The position numbers and the translations under genes were made by a program. The notes under the pieces are model-generated. The model saw only the letters and a list, made by a program, of their open reading frames with translations. It was not told the DNA's origin and made no database searches. A stretch of DNA of 64,000 nt from Companilactobacillus nuruki (lineage in GTDB: Bacteria > Bacillota > Bacilli > Lactobacillales > Lactobacillaceae): positions 62,001 through 126,000 of the forward strand of contig NZ_NIPR01000003.1 in the NCBI RefSeq assembly GCF_002872255.1, read 5' to 3'. Position 1 is the first letter of the stretch. Each line of letters opens with the position of its first letter. Of this stretch, positions 25,267 through 33,744 are shown piece after piece.

Positions 25267-26691
25267 ATGGGATTATTTGATCGAATTAAAAAAGCTTTTA
25301 CAGGTAAAGATGATTCTGAAGAAAAAGATTTAGAAAGTAAATCACAAGAAGAAACAACTCAAGAATCTGATAAAACCTCTGAAACAACTGAACAGACTGA
25401 TGAAACTGATGTGCCAAAGAAATCAGATGAAGAAATTTCAGTCGAATCAAAGGTAGACGATAAAGATGAAGAACCAGTAGAAAATTCACAGGTTGATGAA
25501 ATTTCAGAAGATACTGAATCTGATTCTTCTGATTTAAAACAAGCTGATGAAACTGAATTTACTGAACCCATTGAATCTTCACAAGGTGAACCAGTATCTG
25601 AGATTCCAGAGTCGCAACAAAATGAGACAGAAGATGAAAATTCTGTTGAAGAACCAATAACTGAGGAACCAGAATCAAAGGAACCAGAACCAGTTGATGA
25701 AGAAAATAATGAAGAATCAACTGAAGATTCGGAACCCAAAGATGATCTAAAAGAGTATGATGAAGGCTTGAAGAAGAGTCGTAATTCATTTGGAGCTCGT
25801 TTCAATCGATTCTTAGCTAACTTTAGAAGTGTTGATGAAGATTTTTTTGATGATTTGGAAGAATTATTAATTGAATCAGATGTTGGCTATGAGACTGCTA
25901 TGCGTATTTCAGATGAATTACGTGAAGAAGTTAAGTTGGAAAATGCTAAGAAAAAATCAGATGTTTCTAATGTTATCGTTAAAAAATTAGTTGATATGTA
26001 TGGTGAAGAGGGCAAAGAAGAAGATAATTCTTTGAAGTTTAGTACTGACAAGACACCAACTATTTTCTTATTTGTAGGTGTTAATGGTGCTGGTAAGACT
26101 ACGACCGTAGGTAAATTGGCTCATCGTTACCAACAACAAGGCAAAAAAGTACTTTTGGCAGCCGCTGATACTTTTAGAGCTGGAGCAATTGAACAACTAC
26201 AAGAATGGGGCAAACGTGATGGTGTTCCCGTTCAGGCAAGTAAAGCTCACACGGATCCAGCGTCAGTAGTATACGATGCAGTTGAGCGTGCAATTAAAGA
26301 AGAATTTGATGTTTTATTAGTTGATACAGCCGGACGTTTACAGAATAAAGAAGGGTTGATGCGTGAACTAGAGAAGATTAAACGTGTTATTACTCGTGAA
26401 TTGCCTGATGCTCCACAAGAAGTATTATTGGTACTTGATGGATCAACCGGTCAAAATGCTTTAAGTCAAGCCAAACAATTTAACGAAACGACGAAGGTTT
26501 CTGGAATCGTTTTAACAAAACTTGATGGTAGTTCTCAAGGTGGTATTGTTCTGGCAATTAGAAATGAATTACATATACCAGTTAAATTAGTTGGTTTGGG
26601 TGAACAAATGGATGATCTTCGTGATTTTGATCCTGAGAAATTTATTTATGGTTTGTTTAAAGAACTGATTGTTGGAGCATCTAATAAATAG
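25267..26691 (+). CDS. ftsY: Signal recognition particle receptor FtsY
   Basis: GTPase that docks SRP-ribosome complexes at the membrane. The N-terminal A domain (about residues 15-165) is extremely acidic, rich in Glu, Asp, Ser and Thr, and longer than in Bacillus. The NG domain follows with GVNGAGKTTTVGKLA, DTFRAGAIEQL, DTAGR and TKLDGSSQGG. The C-terminus carries the GLGEQMDDLRDFDP motif. It lies 9 bases after smc. The acidic stretch has a repetitive codon pattern, so its length may vary between strains. Confidence 0.96.
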   Translation: MGLFDRIKKAFTGKDDSEEKDLESKSQEETTQESDKTSETTEQTDETDVPKKSDEEISVESKVDDKDEEPVENSQVDEISEDTESDSSDLKQADETEFTEPIESSQGEPVSEIPESQQNETEDENSVEEPITEEPESKEPEPVDEENNEESTEDSEPKDDLKEYDEGLKKSRNSFGARFNRFLANFRSVDEDFFDDLEELLIESDVGYETAMRISDELREEVKLENAKKKSDVSNVIVKKLVDMYGEEGKEEDNSLKFSTDKTPTIFLFVGVNGAGKTTTVGKLAHRYQQQGKKVLLAAADTFRAGAIEQLQEWGKRDGVPVQASKAHTDPASVVYDAVERAIKEEFDVLLVDTAGRLQNKEGLMRELEKIKRVITRELPDAPQEVLLVLDGSTGQNALSQAKQFNETTKVSGIVLTKLDGSSQGGIVLAIRNELHIPVKLVGLGEQMDDLRDFDPEKFIYGLFKELIVGASNK

Positions 26692-26693
26692 TT

Positions 26694-27035
26694 ATGAATA
26701 TAGATGAAACCACACGAGTTAATTTACTGTATAATTTTTATCATTCTTTACTAACTGAAAAGCAAAGTCGTTATTTAGATCTTTATTATGTTGAAGACTT
26801 TTCACTCAGTGAGATAGCTGAACAATTGAAAGTTTCAAGGCAAGCGGTTTTAGATAATTTGCATCGTTCAGTAAATTTGTTAGAATCATTTGAGAAAGAA
26901 CTTAATTTGATTGAAAAGACACAAGAAATTGATGATATTGCTGAAAAACTTGATCGATTGGCTCAGACTAAATATACGGATGACAAAGAATTATTAGATT
27001 TGGTAAGAAGAATTTCTAAAATAAATGAAATGTAG
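26694..27035 (+). CDS. ylxM: YlxM-family HTH protein associated with SRP
   Basis: A 113-residue UPF0122 protein. A sigma-region-4-like helix-turn-helix is visible as LSEIAEQLKVSRQAVLDNLHR, preceded by LTEKQSRYLDLYYVED. In streptococci YlxM helps SRP GTPase function. It begins 2 bases after the ftsY stop with no obvious ribosome site of its own, so it is probably translated by coupling. ffh follows at 9 bases. Confidence 0.9.
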   Translation: MNIDETTRVNLLYNFYHSLLTEKQSRYLDLYYVEDFSLSEIAEQLKVSRQAVLDNLHRSVNLLESFEKELNLIEKTQEIDDIAEKLDRLAQTKYTDDKELLDLVRRISKINEM

Positions 27036-27044
27036 GAGTAGAGT

Positions 27045-28481
27045 ATGGCTTTTGAAGGATTAAGCGAGCGCTTGAATAAAGTTTTCTCTTCATTAAGAGG
27101 TAAAGGAAAACTTTCTGAAGAAGATGTCCGTAAGGTAATGCGTGAAGTACGTATGGCTTTACTTGAAGCTGATGTTAACTTCGATGTTGTAAAAACCTTC
27201 GTAAAAACGGTTAGAGAACGTGCTTTAGGTGCCGAGGTAATGGAGAGTTTGACTCCATCTCAACAGGTTGTCAAGATCGTTGATGAAGAATTAACTAAAT
27301 TAATGGGACAAGAAGCAGTTCCATTGAATAAATCAAAGCATATACCAACAATAATCATGATGGTTGGTCTTCAAGGTGCTGGTAAGACTACCACAGCGGG
27401 TAAGTTAGCCAATCGTCTGAAGACAACTGAGAAAGCTCGACCATTGTTCATTGCTGGAGATGTTTATCGTCCTGCTGCGGTTGAGCAATTGAAGACTATT
27501 GGTCAACAATTAGATGTTCCTGTGTATGATGAGGGAACAGATAACGATCCAGTGGATATTGTTCGCAATGGATTAAAGGTTGCTGAAGAGAATAAGAATG
27601 ATTATGTAATTATTGATACGGCTGGACGTTTGGAAATTGATGAACAATTGATGGAAGAATTAAACCGTATTAAAGATTTGGCTCATCCTGATGAAATTCT
27701 TTTCGTAGCTGATTCAATGACTGGTCAAGTTGCTGCTAAAGTAGCACAAGGTTTTGATGAACAACTTGATATTACTGGTGTTGTTCTAACTAAATTGGAT
27801 GGTGATACCCGTGGTGGTGCAGCACTTTCAATTCGTTCAGTTACTGGTAAACCAATTAAATTCATCGGACAAGGTGAAAAGTTAGATCAATTAGACGTCT
27901 TCCATCCTGATCGTATGGCCAACCGTATTCTTGGTATGGGTGATATGTTGACCCTGATCGAAAAGGCACAGACCGATTACGATGAAAAGCAAGCCAAAGA
28001 AGTGGCTGAAAAGATTCGTGAAAACAGTTTTGATTTTAACGACTTTATCGATCAGATGGATCAAGTTCAAAAAATGGGGCCAATAGATGAAATCATGAAG
28101 ATGATTCCTGGAATGGCTAATAATCCTCAATTAGCTAATATCAATATTGGTGAAAAGGATATTGCTCATTTGAAAGCAATTGTTTATTCAATGACACCCG
28201 CAGAGCGTGTAGATCCTGACTTGTTGAATCCATCACGTCGTAGAAGAATTGCTGCTGGTTCTGGACAGAGCGTTCAAAATGTCAATCGAATGATCAAACA
28301 GTTCAAGCAATCACGTGATATGATGAACAAAATGAGTAAGGGTAACATGGCTGGTATGGAACAACTAATGGGCAACGGTGTTCAAGGTCGATTAGGTAAA
28401 ATGGCCATGAAATCAATGGTTCGTCGGACTAAAAAGAATAAGAAGAAACGTTTGAAGAAAATCAAACGTTTTAAGTCATAA
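27045..28481 (+). CDS. ffh: Signal recognition particle protein Ffh (SRP54)
   Basis: Binds signal sequences and the SRP RNA and delivers ribosomes to FtsY. The N domain is followed by the G domain with GLQGAGKTTTAGKLA near residue 107, GDVYRPAAVEQL, DTAGR and TKLDGDTRGG. The C-terminal M domain from about residue 300 is methionine-rich (KMGPIDEIMKMIPGM, SMTPAER, then MMNKMSKGNMAGME), binding signal peptide and RNA. The basic tail ends KKKRLKKIKRFKS. 478 residues. Confidence 0.97.
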   Translation: MAFEGLSERLNKVFSSLRGKGKLSEEDVRKVMREVRMALLEADVNFDVVKTFVKTVRERALGAEVMESLTPSQQVVKIVDEELTKLMGQEAVPLNKSKHIPTIIMMVGLQGAGKTTTAGKLANRLKTTEKARPLFIAGDVYRPAAVEQLKTIGQQLDVPVYDEGTDNDPVDIVRNGLKVAEENKNDYVIIDTAGRLEIDEQLMEELNRIKDLAHPDEILFVADSMTGQVAAKVAQGFDEQLDITGVVLTKLDGDTRGGAALSIRSVTGKPIKFIGQGEKLDQLDVFHPDRMANRILGMGDMLTLIEKAQTDYDEKQAKEVAEKIRENSFDFNDFIDQMDQVQKMGPIDEIMKMIPGMANNPQLANINIGEKDIAHLKAIVYSMTPAERVDPDLLNPSRRRRIAAGSGQSVQNVNRMIKQFKQSRDMMNKMSKGNMAGMEQLMGNGVQGRLGKMAMKSMVRRTKKNKKKRLKKIKRFKS

Positions 28482-28491
28482 AATCTAAATA

Positions 28492-28539
28492 AAAAAATAG
28501 GTGCTGTAAAGAAAAAAACTTTACAGCACCTATTTTTTT
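28492..28539 (+). terminator. Strong terminator after ffh
   Basis: ATAGGTGCTGTAAAG (to 28511) pairs perfectly with CTTTACAGCACCTAT (from 28519) across an A7 loop; an A run precedes and a T run follows. The right arm also contains the -35 box of the rpsP promoter. Confidence 0.95.
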
Positions 28540-28548
28540 GTGTATACT
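28520..28548 (+). promoter_or_regulatory. rpsP promoter, with the -35 box inside the ffh terminator
   Basis: TTTACA at 28520-28525, a 17-base spacer, TATACT at 28543-28548. Each hexamer matches 5 of 6 consensus bases at ideal spacing. The -35 is part of the right terminator arm and the -10 lies just past the T run, so termination of ffh and initiation of rpsP share the same DNA. Confidence 0.7.
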
Positions 28549-28581
28549 AACAAAGTTAAGTATTTAGGAGGAAACAAATAC

Positions 28582-28854
28582 ATGTCAGTTAAAATTAGAA
28601 TGAAACGTATGGGTAGTAAATTAAGACCATTTTATAGATTGGTTGTTGCAGATTCACGTTCACCACGTGATGGTCGCTTCATCGAACAAGTTGGTTACTA
28701 CAACCCAATTTCACAACCAGAAGAAATCAAATTAGACGATGACAAGATCGTTGAATGGTTAAACAAAGGTGCACAACCTTCAGATACTGTTCGTCACTTG
28801 TTGAAACAACATGGAATTATGCAAAAGTTCCACGAAAGCAAATTCACAAAATAG
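28582..28854 (+). CDS. rpsP: 30S ribosomal protein S16
   Basis: A 90-residue ribosomal protein with the family start [19 protein letters not shown] and the [19 protein letters not shown] signature. ATG at 28582 has AGGAGG 9 bases before it; the frame is open to 28540 but lies in the promoter region. In Bacillus a KH-domain gene (khpA) stands between rpsP and rimM; here only a hairpin does. Confidence 0.97.
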   Translation: MSVKIRMKRMGSKLRPFYRLVVADSRSPRDGRFIEQVGYYNPISQPEEIKLDDDKIVEWLNKGAQPSDTVRHLLKQHGIMQKFHESKFTK

Positions 28855-28863
28855 TAATTTTTG

Positions 28864-28900
28864 ATGGAGCCAGACATTATTTTGTCATGGTTCCATTTTT
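28864..28900 (+). terminator. Terminator or attenuator between rpsP and rimM
   Basis: ATGGAGCCAGACA and TGTCATGGTTCCAT pair with one bulge and a G-U pair, followed by five T. It is 10 bases past rpsP and 15 before rimM, so it probably dampens rather than blocks readthrough. Confidence 0.7.
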
Positions 28901-28915
28901 ATTCACGGAGGAAAA

Positions 28916-29431
28916 ATGACCGAAAAATTATATCGAGTTGGTACTATCGTTAATACTCATGGTATTAAAGGTGAACTGAGAATTATTCCTATTACTGATT
29001 TTCCAGAAGATCGCTTTAAAAGTGGTTCCAAGTTATATCTGAAAAATAAAAATCAGATTTTGGAATTTATAGTTGAGTCATCACGATCACACAAAAGTTT
29101 TATGCTTTTAAAATTTAAAGGGTACGATAATATCAACGATGTGGAGAAGTACGTTAAATCCGAATTGTTCGCTGATGGAGCTGAGGTTCCTGAGCTGAAT
29201 GAAGGGGAATTTCTTTATAAGCAAATTATTGGTTTGACTGTCGTAGACAAAGATCTTGGTGAGGTTGGTAAAATTTCTGAAATCATAGAACTAGGCTCAA
29301 ATGATGTTTGGGTTGTTAAGAGCCCTAAGTATCGAGAAATTTTATTACCTTATATTGATGATGTTATCAAAGAAGTAAATCTTGATGAAAAAATCGTTAA
29401 GGTTGAAATACCAGATGGGTTGATAGATTAA
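28916..29431 (+). CDS. rimM: Ribosome maturation factor RimM
   Basis: Assists 30S head assembly. The N-terminal RimM domain begins [18 protein letters not shown], and the C-terminal PRC barrel holds [20 protein letters not shown] and [13 protein letters not shown]. The 171-residue length is typical. CGGAGG lies 5 bases before the ATG. Its last base is the first base of the trmD start codon (TAATG), so the two are translationally coupled. Confidence 0.96.
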   Translation: MTEKLYRVGTIVNTHGIKGELRIIPITDFPEDRFKSGSKLYLKNKNQILEFIVESSRSHKSFMLLKFKGYDNINDVEKYVKSELFADGAEVPELNEGEFLYKQIIGLTVVDKDLGEVGKISEIIELGSNDVWVVKSPKYREILLPYIDDVIKEVNLDEKIVKVEIPDGLID

Positions 29432-30159
29432 TGGATATTACAATTTTAAGTATTTTTCCAAAGATGTTTCAGGCATTAGATGAATCTTTAATCGGCAAGG
29501 CTCAAGAAAAGAAACTTGTTAATATTGATATTGTTGATTTTCGTGATTTTACGACTAATAAGCAAAATCATGTGGATGATGCGCCTTATGGTGGCGGAGC
29601 TGGGATGTTATTACAGGCACAGCCAATTTATGATGCCATGGATTACGTTGAAAAAAAGAAGCCTGGAAAGAAAAGGGTTATTCTGCTTGACCCAGCAGGT
29701 AAAACTTTTAATACTAAATTGGCTCGTGATTTTGCTAAAGAAGATCAATTGGTTTTTATTTGTGGTCATTACGAAGGTTTTGATGAACGAGTTAAAGATT
29801 TGGTTACAGATGAGGTATCAATTGGTGACTATATTTTAACTGGTGGGGAATTACCAACAATGAGTATGATCGATGCTACTTTAAGATTTGTACCTGGTGT
29901 TCTAGGAAATTCATTTTCAGCTGAAGAAGAATCATTCTCTAATAATTTATTAGAATACCCTCAGTATTCCCGTCCAGCAGACTTTAGAGGCAAGAAAGTG
30001 CCTGAAGTATTAACTAGTGGTGATCATGAAAAAATTCGTATCTGGCGCTTAAAACAGGCTATTAAGAAGACTCTAGAACGTCGCCCGGATTTATTAAAGA
30101 ATGCAGTATTAACTGAAGAAGAAAAGAAATTTTTACGGGAAATTAGTCAAAATAACTAG
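29431..30159 (+). CDS. trmD: tRNA (guanine-37-N1)-methyltransferase TrmD
   Basis: Methylates G37 of tRNAs to prevent frameshifting. This is a SPOUT-fold enzyme with a deep trefoil knot: motifs are [37 protein letters not shown] and [13 protein letters not shown]. The 242-residue length is normal. It overlaps rimM by one base; rplS follows after 113 bases with its own promoter. Confidence 0.97.
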   Translation: MDITILSIFPKMFQALDESLIGKAQEKKLVNIDIVDFRDFTTNKQNHVDDAPYGGGAGMLLQAQPIYDAMDYVEKKKPGKKRVILLDPAGKTFNTKLARDFAKEDQLVFICGHYEGFDERVKDLVTDEVSIGDYILTGGELPTMSMIDATLRFVPGVLGNSFSAEEESFSNNLLEYPQYSRPADFRGKKVPEVLTSGDHEKIRIWRLKQAIKKTLERRPDLLKNAVLTEEEKKFLREISQNN

Positions 30160-30188
30160 TTTACAATTTGTTTCAAATAAAGTATCAT
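30160..30188 (+). promoter_or_regulatory. rplS promoter
   Basis: TTTACA at 30160-30165, a 17-base spacer, and TATCAT at 30183-30188. This implies a start near 30195 and a leader of about 75 bases. Confidence 0.65.
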
Positions 30189-30194
30189 ATTAAG

Positions 30195-30272
30195 AGTGTT
30201 TGAACGCACATATTAACGATATTCCGCTGTATGTCATAGATATATAAGAGTGTCGGCAGGGAGAAATTATTT
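30195..30272 (+). promoter_or_regulatory. Candidate L19 leader RNA
   Basis: The leader between promoter and rplS contains complementary blocks, such as CCG (near 30224) with CGG (near 30255) around a TATGT/TATATA stem. Firmicutes are known to have an L19 leader family in this position, thought to bind the protein for autoregulation. I matched position and general fold only. Confidence 0.45.
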
Positions 30273-30626
30273 ATGAATAACTTAATTCAAGATATTACTA
30301 AAGAACAATTACGTTCTGATATTCCTGACTTCCGTAGTGGTGACACTGTTCGTGTACATGCTAAGGTTGTTGAAGGTAGTCGTGAACGTGTTCAATTATT
30401 CGAAGGTGTCGTAATCAAGAGACATGGCTCAGGAATCAGTGCTACATATACTGTTCGTAAGATGAGTAATGGTGTTGGTGTTGAAAGAACATTCCCATTG
30501 AACACACCTCGTGTAGAACAAGTCGAAGTTATCAGACATGGTCGTGTACGTCGTAGCAAACTTTACTATCTACGTGCTCGTACAGGTAAGGCTGCTCGTA
30601 TTAAGGAACGTCGTCGCGACATCTAA
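30273..30626 (+). CDS. rplS: 50S ribosomal protein L19
   Basis: A 117-residue ribosomal protein. Signatures are [32 protein letters not shown] and the C-terminal [26 protein letters not shown] precedes the ATG. It closes the ribosome-maturation block and is followed by a strong terminator. Confidence 0.97.
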   Translation: MNNLIQDITKEQLRSDIPDFRSGDTVRVHAKVVEGSRERVQLFEGVVIKRHGSGISATYTVRKMSNGVGVERTFPLNTPRVEQVEVIRHGRVRRSKLYYLRARTGKAARIKERRRDI

Positions 30627-30652
30627 TTAATACATTTTAGGCACTTTAACTT

Positions 30653-30683
30653 AAAAAGGACTCTCATAAGAGAGTCCTTTTTT
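30653..30683. terminator. Bidirectional terminator between rplS and the RpiR regulator
   Basis: AAAAAGGACTCTC pairs perfectly with GAGAGTCCTTTTT around an ATAA loop; A run on the left, T run on the right. The stop of the minus-strand gene overlaps its edge. Confidence 0.93.
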
Positions 30684-31545
30684 ATCTATCTGTGAACCTG
30701 GAGTCAGAGAATAATTTTTCTGAAGCTAAACGATGTCGCTGATTTTTATCATAGTTAGCAACAAATAGACAAGAATAAAGAGAGTTCAAAACATATTCAA
30801 TCGCCACTTGTGAAGCAAATGGGGATATTTTTAGATCTTTGCTTTCAAAATTGGCAACAGGTAAAATCAAGTCACTTAGTTTAGCAATTTCAGAATTGGC
30901 ATCTGATGTAACTGTAATAATCTGACAACCATTCAAACGTAAGATTTTAGCAAGTTCAAAAGTAGTTTTACTACGTCCGCTATAGGAGATTAAAATAGTA
31001 CAGTCGTTCTTAGTAAAATTAGCCGCTAAAAATTTACTTTCGTCTGAGAGTATTGGTAAATTAACCTGATAGTTAATTTTCATTAATTTATTCTGAAAAC
31101 TTAAAGCTGAAATATAAGTGTCACCATAGGCAAAAAGGCCTATTTTTTTTGCCTGAGTAATTTCCCGTACAGCTTGTTCAAGGAGCTCATTGGTAAGTGA
31201 TTGGCTGGTTTTATTTAATGAATCTTTCATTAATTTTAATATTCGCTGAGAAATTTCTTTGTTTGAATCATCTTCAGTGAAAGGAAAATCAGGATCAATT
31301 GTAGAGATATTATTATAATGTTGTTGTAATTCGGCTGATAATTTAATTTTGAAGTCTTTGTATCCTTTGAGACCAATTTTTCGACACAGACGAACGATTG
31401 TTGAGGTTGAAGTAAAAGTATCTGTGGCTAGTTTTTGAATGGATAAATTGATAACCTGTTCTTTATTTTTTAGAATAAATGAAGCTAACTCTTTCTCTGA
31501 TCCATTGAAATTTTGAGTGGATGATAATTGATCAATAATAGTCAT
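30682..31545 (-). CDS. RpiR/MurR-family transcriptional regulator with SIS domain
   Basis: A 287-residue regulator. The N-terminal HTH_6 domain (to about residue 80) shows LATDTFTSTSTIVRLCRKIGLKGYKDFKIKL. The SIS sugar-phosphate domain follows, with KKIGLFAYGDTY and TILISYSGRSKTTFELAKIL. Such proteins sense a sugar phosphate and control nearby sugar genes. ATG at 31545 has AAGGA 9 bases before it; the ATG at 31554 is too close to that site. It is divergent from an oxidoreductase and ROK kinase, which are its likely targets. The ligand is unknown. Confidence 0.88.
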   Translation of the reverse strand: MTIIDQLSSTQNFNGSEKELASFILKNKEQVINLSIQKLATDTFTSTSTIVRLCRKIGLKGYKDFKIKLSAELQQHYNNISTIDPDFPFTEDDSNKEISQRILKLMKDSLNKTSQSLTNELLEQAVREITQAKKIGLFAYGDTYISALSFQNKLMKINYQVNLPILSDESKFLAANFTKNDCTILISYSGRSKTTFELAKILRLNGCQIITVTSDANSEIAKLSDLILPVANFESKDLKISPFASQVAIEYVLNSLYSCLFVANYDKNQRHRLASEKLFSDSRFTDR

Positions 31546-31700
31546 GATTTTCATTCCTTAATTAATTTGTAAAAATATTCCAAGTCTAATGTCCAAAAAC
31601 TAAAAAAGATTGAAACATTTTTATTATTCATAGAATATCTAATTAATATTCATTGTAGCGTGTTTTAATAGACTTGCATACAAAGATAGGAGTGATCGGG

Positions 31701-32684
31701 ATGAAATTAGCAATTATTGGCTCGGGAAAAATTGTTCAAGATTTTTTAACTATCACAAAGGATTTAAAAGATACGGAATTAACAGCGATTATTGGTACTG
31801 AAAGAAGTATTGATGTATTAAAACAATTACAAGCTGAGTATAAGATTGAATCAGTTTATACTGACTTTGGGGATGCTCTTGATAAAAGTGATTTTGATAC
31901 GGTTTACGTTGCCGTTCCCAATTTTTTGCATTATGGTTTTGCTAAAAAAGCTTTGGAAAATGGTAAGAATGTTATCTCAGAAAAACCTTTTACGGTAAAG
32001 TATGAGGAATTTTTGGATTTAAAAAAGATAGCCATTGAAAAAAAGCTGATTTTAGTAGAGGCAATTACTAATCAATATTTACAAAATTATTTGGACTTAA
32101 AGGATAAATTATCACAAATAGGCGATATAAAATTAATTGAAAGTAATTATTCTCAGTATTCCTCACGTTATGATGCTTTTGAAGCAGGAAAGATTTTACC
32201 AGTTTTTGATCCTAAAAAAGGTGGTGGAGCCTTGATGGATTTGAATATTTATAACGTTCATTTTATAGTTGGCCTTTTGGGGAAACCTCAGTCAGTTTCA
32301 TATTTACCGAACATTGAAAGAAATATAGATACGTCAGGTATCCTGTTGCTAGACTATGGCGTTTCTAAAGCGGTTGCTATCGGAGCCAAAGATTCAACCT
32401 CTCCAGTGGGTAAAACGATACTGCAAGGAAATAAGGGCTCAATTATTGTTAATGGACCAACTAATGAGATGCAATCTTTTGATATTTATGACAAGGATAA
32501 AAATTTATTAGAGAAAGTTGATCACAATCTATATCCACATCGGATGTATCAAGAATTTGTTGAATTTGAACGGATTGTTAAAGAAAATGATTTACAAACT
32601 GTTGCTCAGAAATTACAGCATAGCGAAGATGTCATGTGGGTTGTTAAAGAGGTTTTGGAATCATCGAAAATTAAATTGGGCTAA
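31701..32684 (+). CDS. Gfo/Idh/MocA-family NAD(P)-dependent oxidoreductase
   Basis: A 327-residue member of the Gfo/Idh/MocA family. The Rossmann motif GSGKIVQDF is at the N-terminus; the catalytic-lysine motif EKPFTVKYEEF is near residue 95; GGGALMDLNIYNVHF is the conserved substrate-site segment. ATG at 31701 has AGGAG 8 bases before it. The family acts on sugars, inositols and sugar acids; the substrate cannot be read here. It is divergent from the RpiR regulator and precedes a ROK kinase. Confidence 0.85.
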   Translation: MKLAIIGSGKIVQDFLTITKDLKDTELTAIIGTERSIDVLKQLQAEYKIESVYTDFGDALDKSDFDTVYVAVPNFLHYGFAKKALENGKNVISEKPFTVKYEEFLDLKKIAIEKKLILVEAITNQYLQNYLDLKDKLSQIGDIKLIESNYSQYSSRYDAFEAGKILPVFDPKKGGGALMDLNIYNVHFIVGLLGKPQSVSYLPNIERNIDTSGILLLDYGVSKAVAIGAKDSTSPVGKTILQGNKGSIIVNGPTNEMQSFDIYDKDKNLLEKVDHNLYPHRMYQEFVEFERIVKENDLQTVAQKLQHSEDVMWVVKEVLESSKIKLG

Positions 32685-32723
32685 AAAGAACTAATTAGAA
32701 ATTTGATTAATTCGCAATTAATA

Positions 32724-32779
32724 AAAAAGGGTTGGTTCAGTAACTATTGAAAAATAGCTGTTGAACCAATCCTTTTTTT
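32724..32779 (+). terminator. Terminator after the oxidoreductase gene
   Basis: AAAGGGTTGGTTCA pairs with TGAACCAATCCTTT, with additional inner pairing of AGCTATT-type bases, then a seven-T run. Confidence 0.85.
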
Positions 32780-32809
32780 CTAATAGGCTATAATTTGTTT
32801 TGATTTTAT

Positions 32810-32837
32810 TTGTAAGCGCTTTTTAAAATGGTATGAT
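32810..32837 (+). promoter_or_regulatory. ROK-gene promoter overlapped by a cre-like site
   Basis: TTGTAA (32810-32815), 16 bases, TATGAT (32832-32837). TGTAAGCGCTTTTT at 32811-32824 agrees with the CcpA site consensus TGWAARCGYTTWCA at 12 of 14 positions and covers the -35 box, so CcpA bound there would repress. This fits a sugar-kinase gene. Confidence 0.6.
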
Positions 32838-32877
32838 GACGGTATTAGTTTTAAAAAGATTTTAGGATGGAATAACT

Positions 32878-33744
32878 ATGAAACAAATTATTGTAATAGA
32901 TGTTGGTGGGACTAGTATTAAATATGGTTTATGGAATGAGGATCAAAAAGAACTTAGCTCTAAAGGTAAAATTATTACTCCAGATAATTTGGAGAGTTTT
33001 TACAAAGTTTTGGAAACAATTGTTGTTAATTTTAAAGATGAACAAGTGGATGGGATAGGTTTGAGTATTCCTGGAGCTGTTGATCAAAAAGTTGGTGTAA
33101 TCGGTGGAATCAGTGCTATTCCATATATCCATGATTTCCCCATTAGAAGTGCACTGGAAGAACGTCTCAAACTACCAGTTGCAATGGAAAATGATGCCAA
33201 TTGCGCTGCGTTAGCGGAGCTTTCCTTAGGAGCAGCACAGGATTTAAAAAATATTATATTCATCGTCATTGGAACAGGTGTCGGTGGTGCAGTGGTTATT
33301 AATCGCCAACTTATTCATGGTAGTCATCATCTTGGTGGTGAGTTTGGTATGCTTTTAGGTCACAGCAACAAAAGACTTAGTCACTCAGGTACATCGGTTT
33401 GGATGGCCAGATATTACAATAAGAATCATGGGACCAGTATTAATGGCAAAGAGATTATTGAAATGGCTGAGAATGGTGACAGATCAGCAAAGGAATACAC
33501 TGATACAATGTATTATAATTTAGCCAAGGCTATTTATAACTTACAATTCACTATCGATCCTGAGGCCATCATTATTGGTGGTGGAGTATCAGAAAATAAA
33601 ATATTTCTCAAGAGCCTTAATCAGAATATAGCAGATTTAGTTGGGAAAGTTTCAGGCGTTAAGTTGATTCCAAAAATTATCCCAGCTAAATTTCATAATG
33701 ATTCTAACTTGATTGGTGCAGCTTATAATTTCTATTATGATTAA
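32878..33744 (+). CDS. ROK-family sugar kinase
   Basis: A 288-residue ROK protein. The phosphate-binding motif is DVGGTSIKYGLW at the N-terminus, with ENDANCAALAE and VIGTGVGGAVVINRQLIHGSHHLGGEFG (two blocks) completing the ATP and sugar sites. The C-x-C-G-x2-G-C zinc motif that usually follows GGEFG is absent: that segment reads SNKRLSHSGTSVWMA. The kinase is thus a zinc-less subtype, perhaps with a different sugar specificity. AGGATGG precedes the ATG. Its 3' end overlaps the converging phosphatase gene by 4 bases. Confidence 0.85.
   Translation: MKQIIVIDVGGTSIKYGLWNEDQKELSSKGKIITPDNLESFYKVLETIVVNFKDEQVDGIGLSIPGAVDQKVGVIGGISAIPYIHDFPIRSALEERLKLPVAMENDANCAALAELSLGAAQDLKNIIFIVIGTGVGGAVVINRQLIHGSHHLGGEFGMLLGHSNKRLSHSGTSVWMARYYNKNHGTSINGKEIIEMAENGDRSAKEYTDTMYYNLAKAIYNLQFTIDPEAIIIGGGVSENKIFLKSLNQNIADLVGKVSGVKLIPKIIPAKFHNDSNLIGAAYNFYYD

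Noticed and set aside
25359-25805. Minus-strand open frame of 148 residues opposite the ftsY acidic domain
   Set aside because: The same repeat-mirror effect from the acidic Glu/Ser codons; no start signal.
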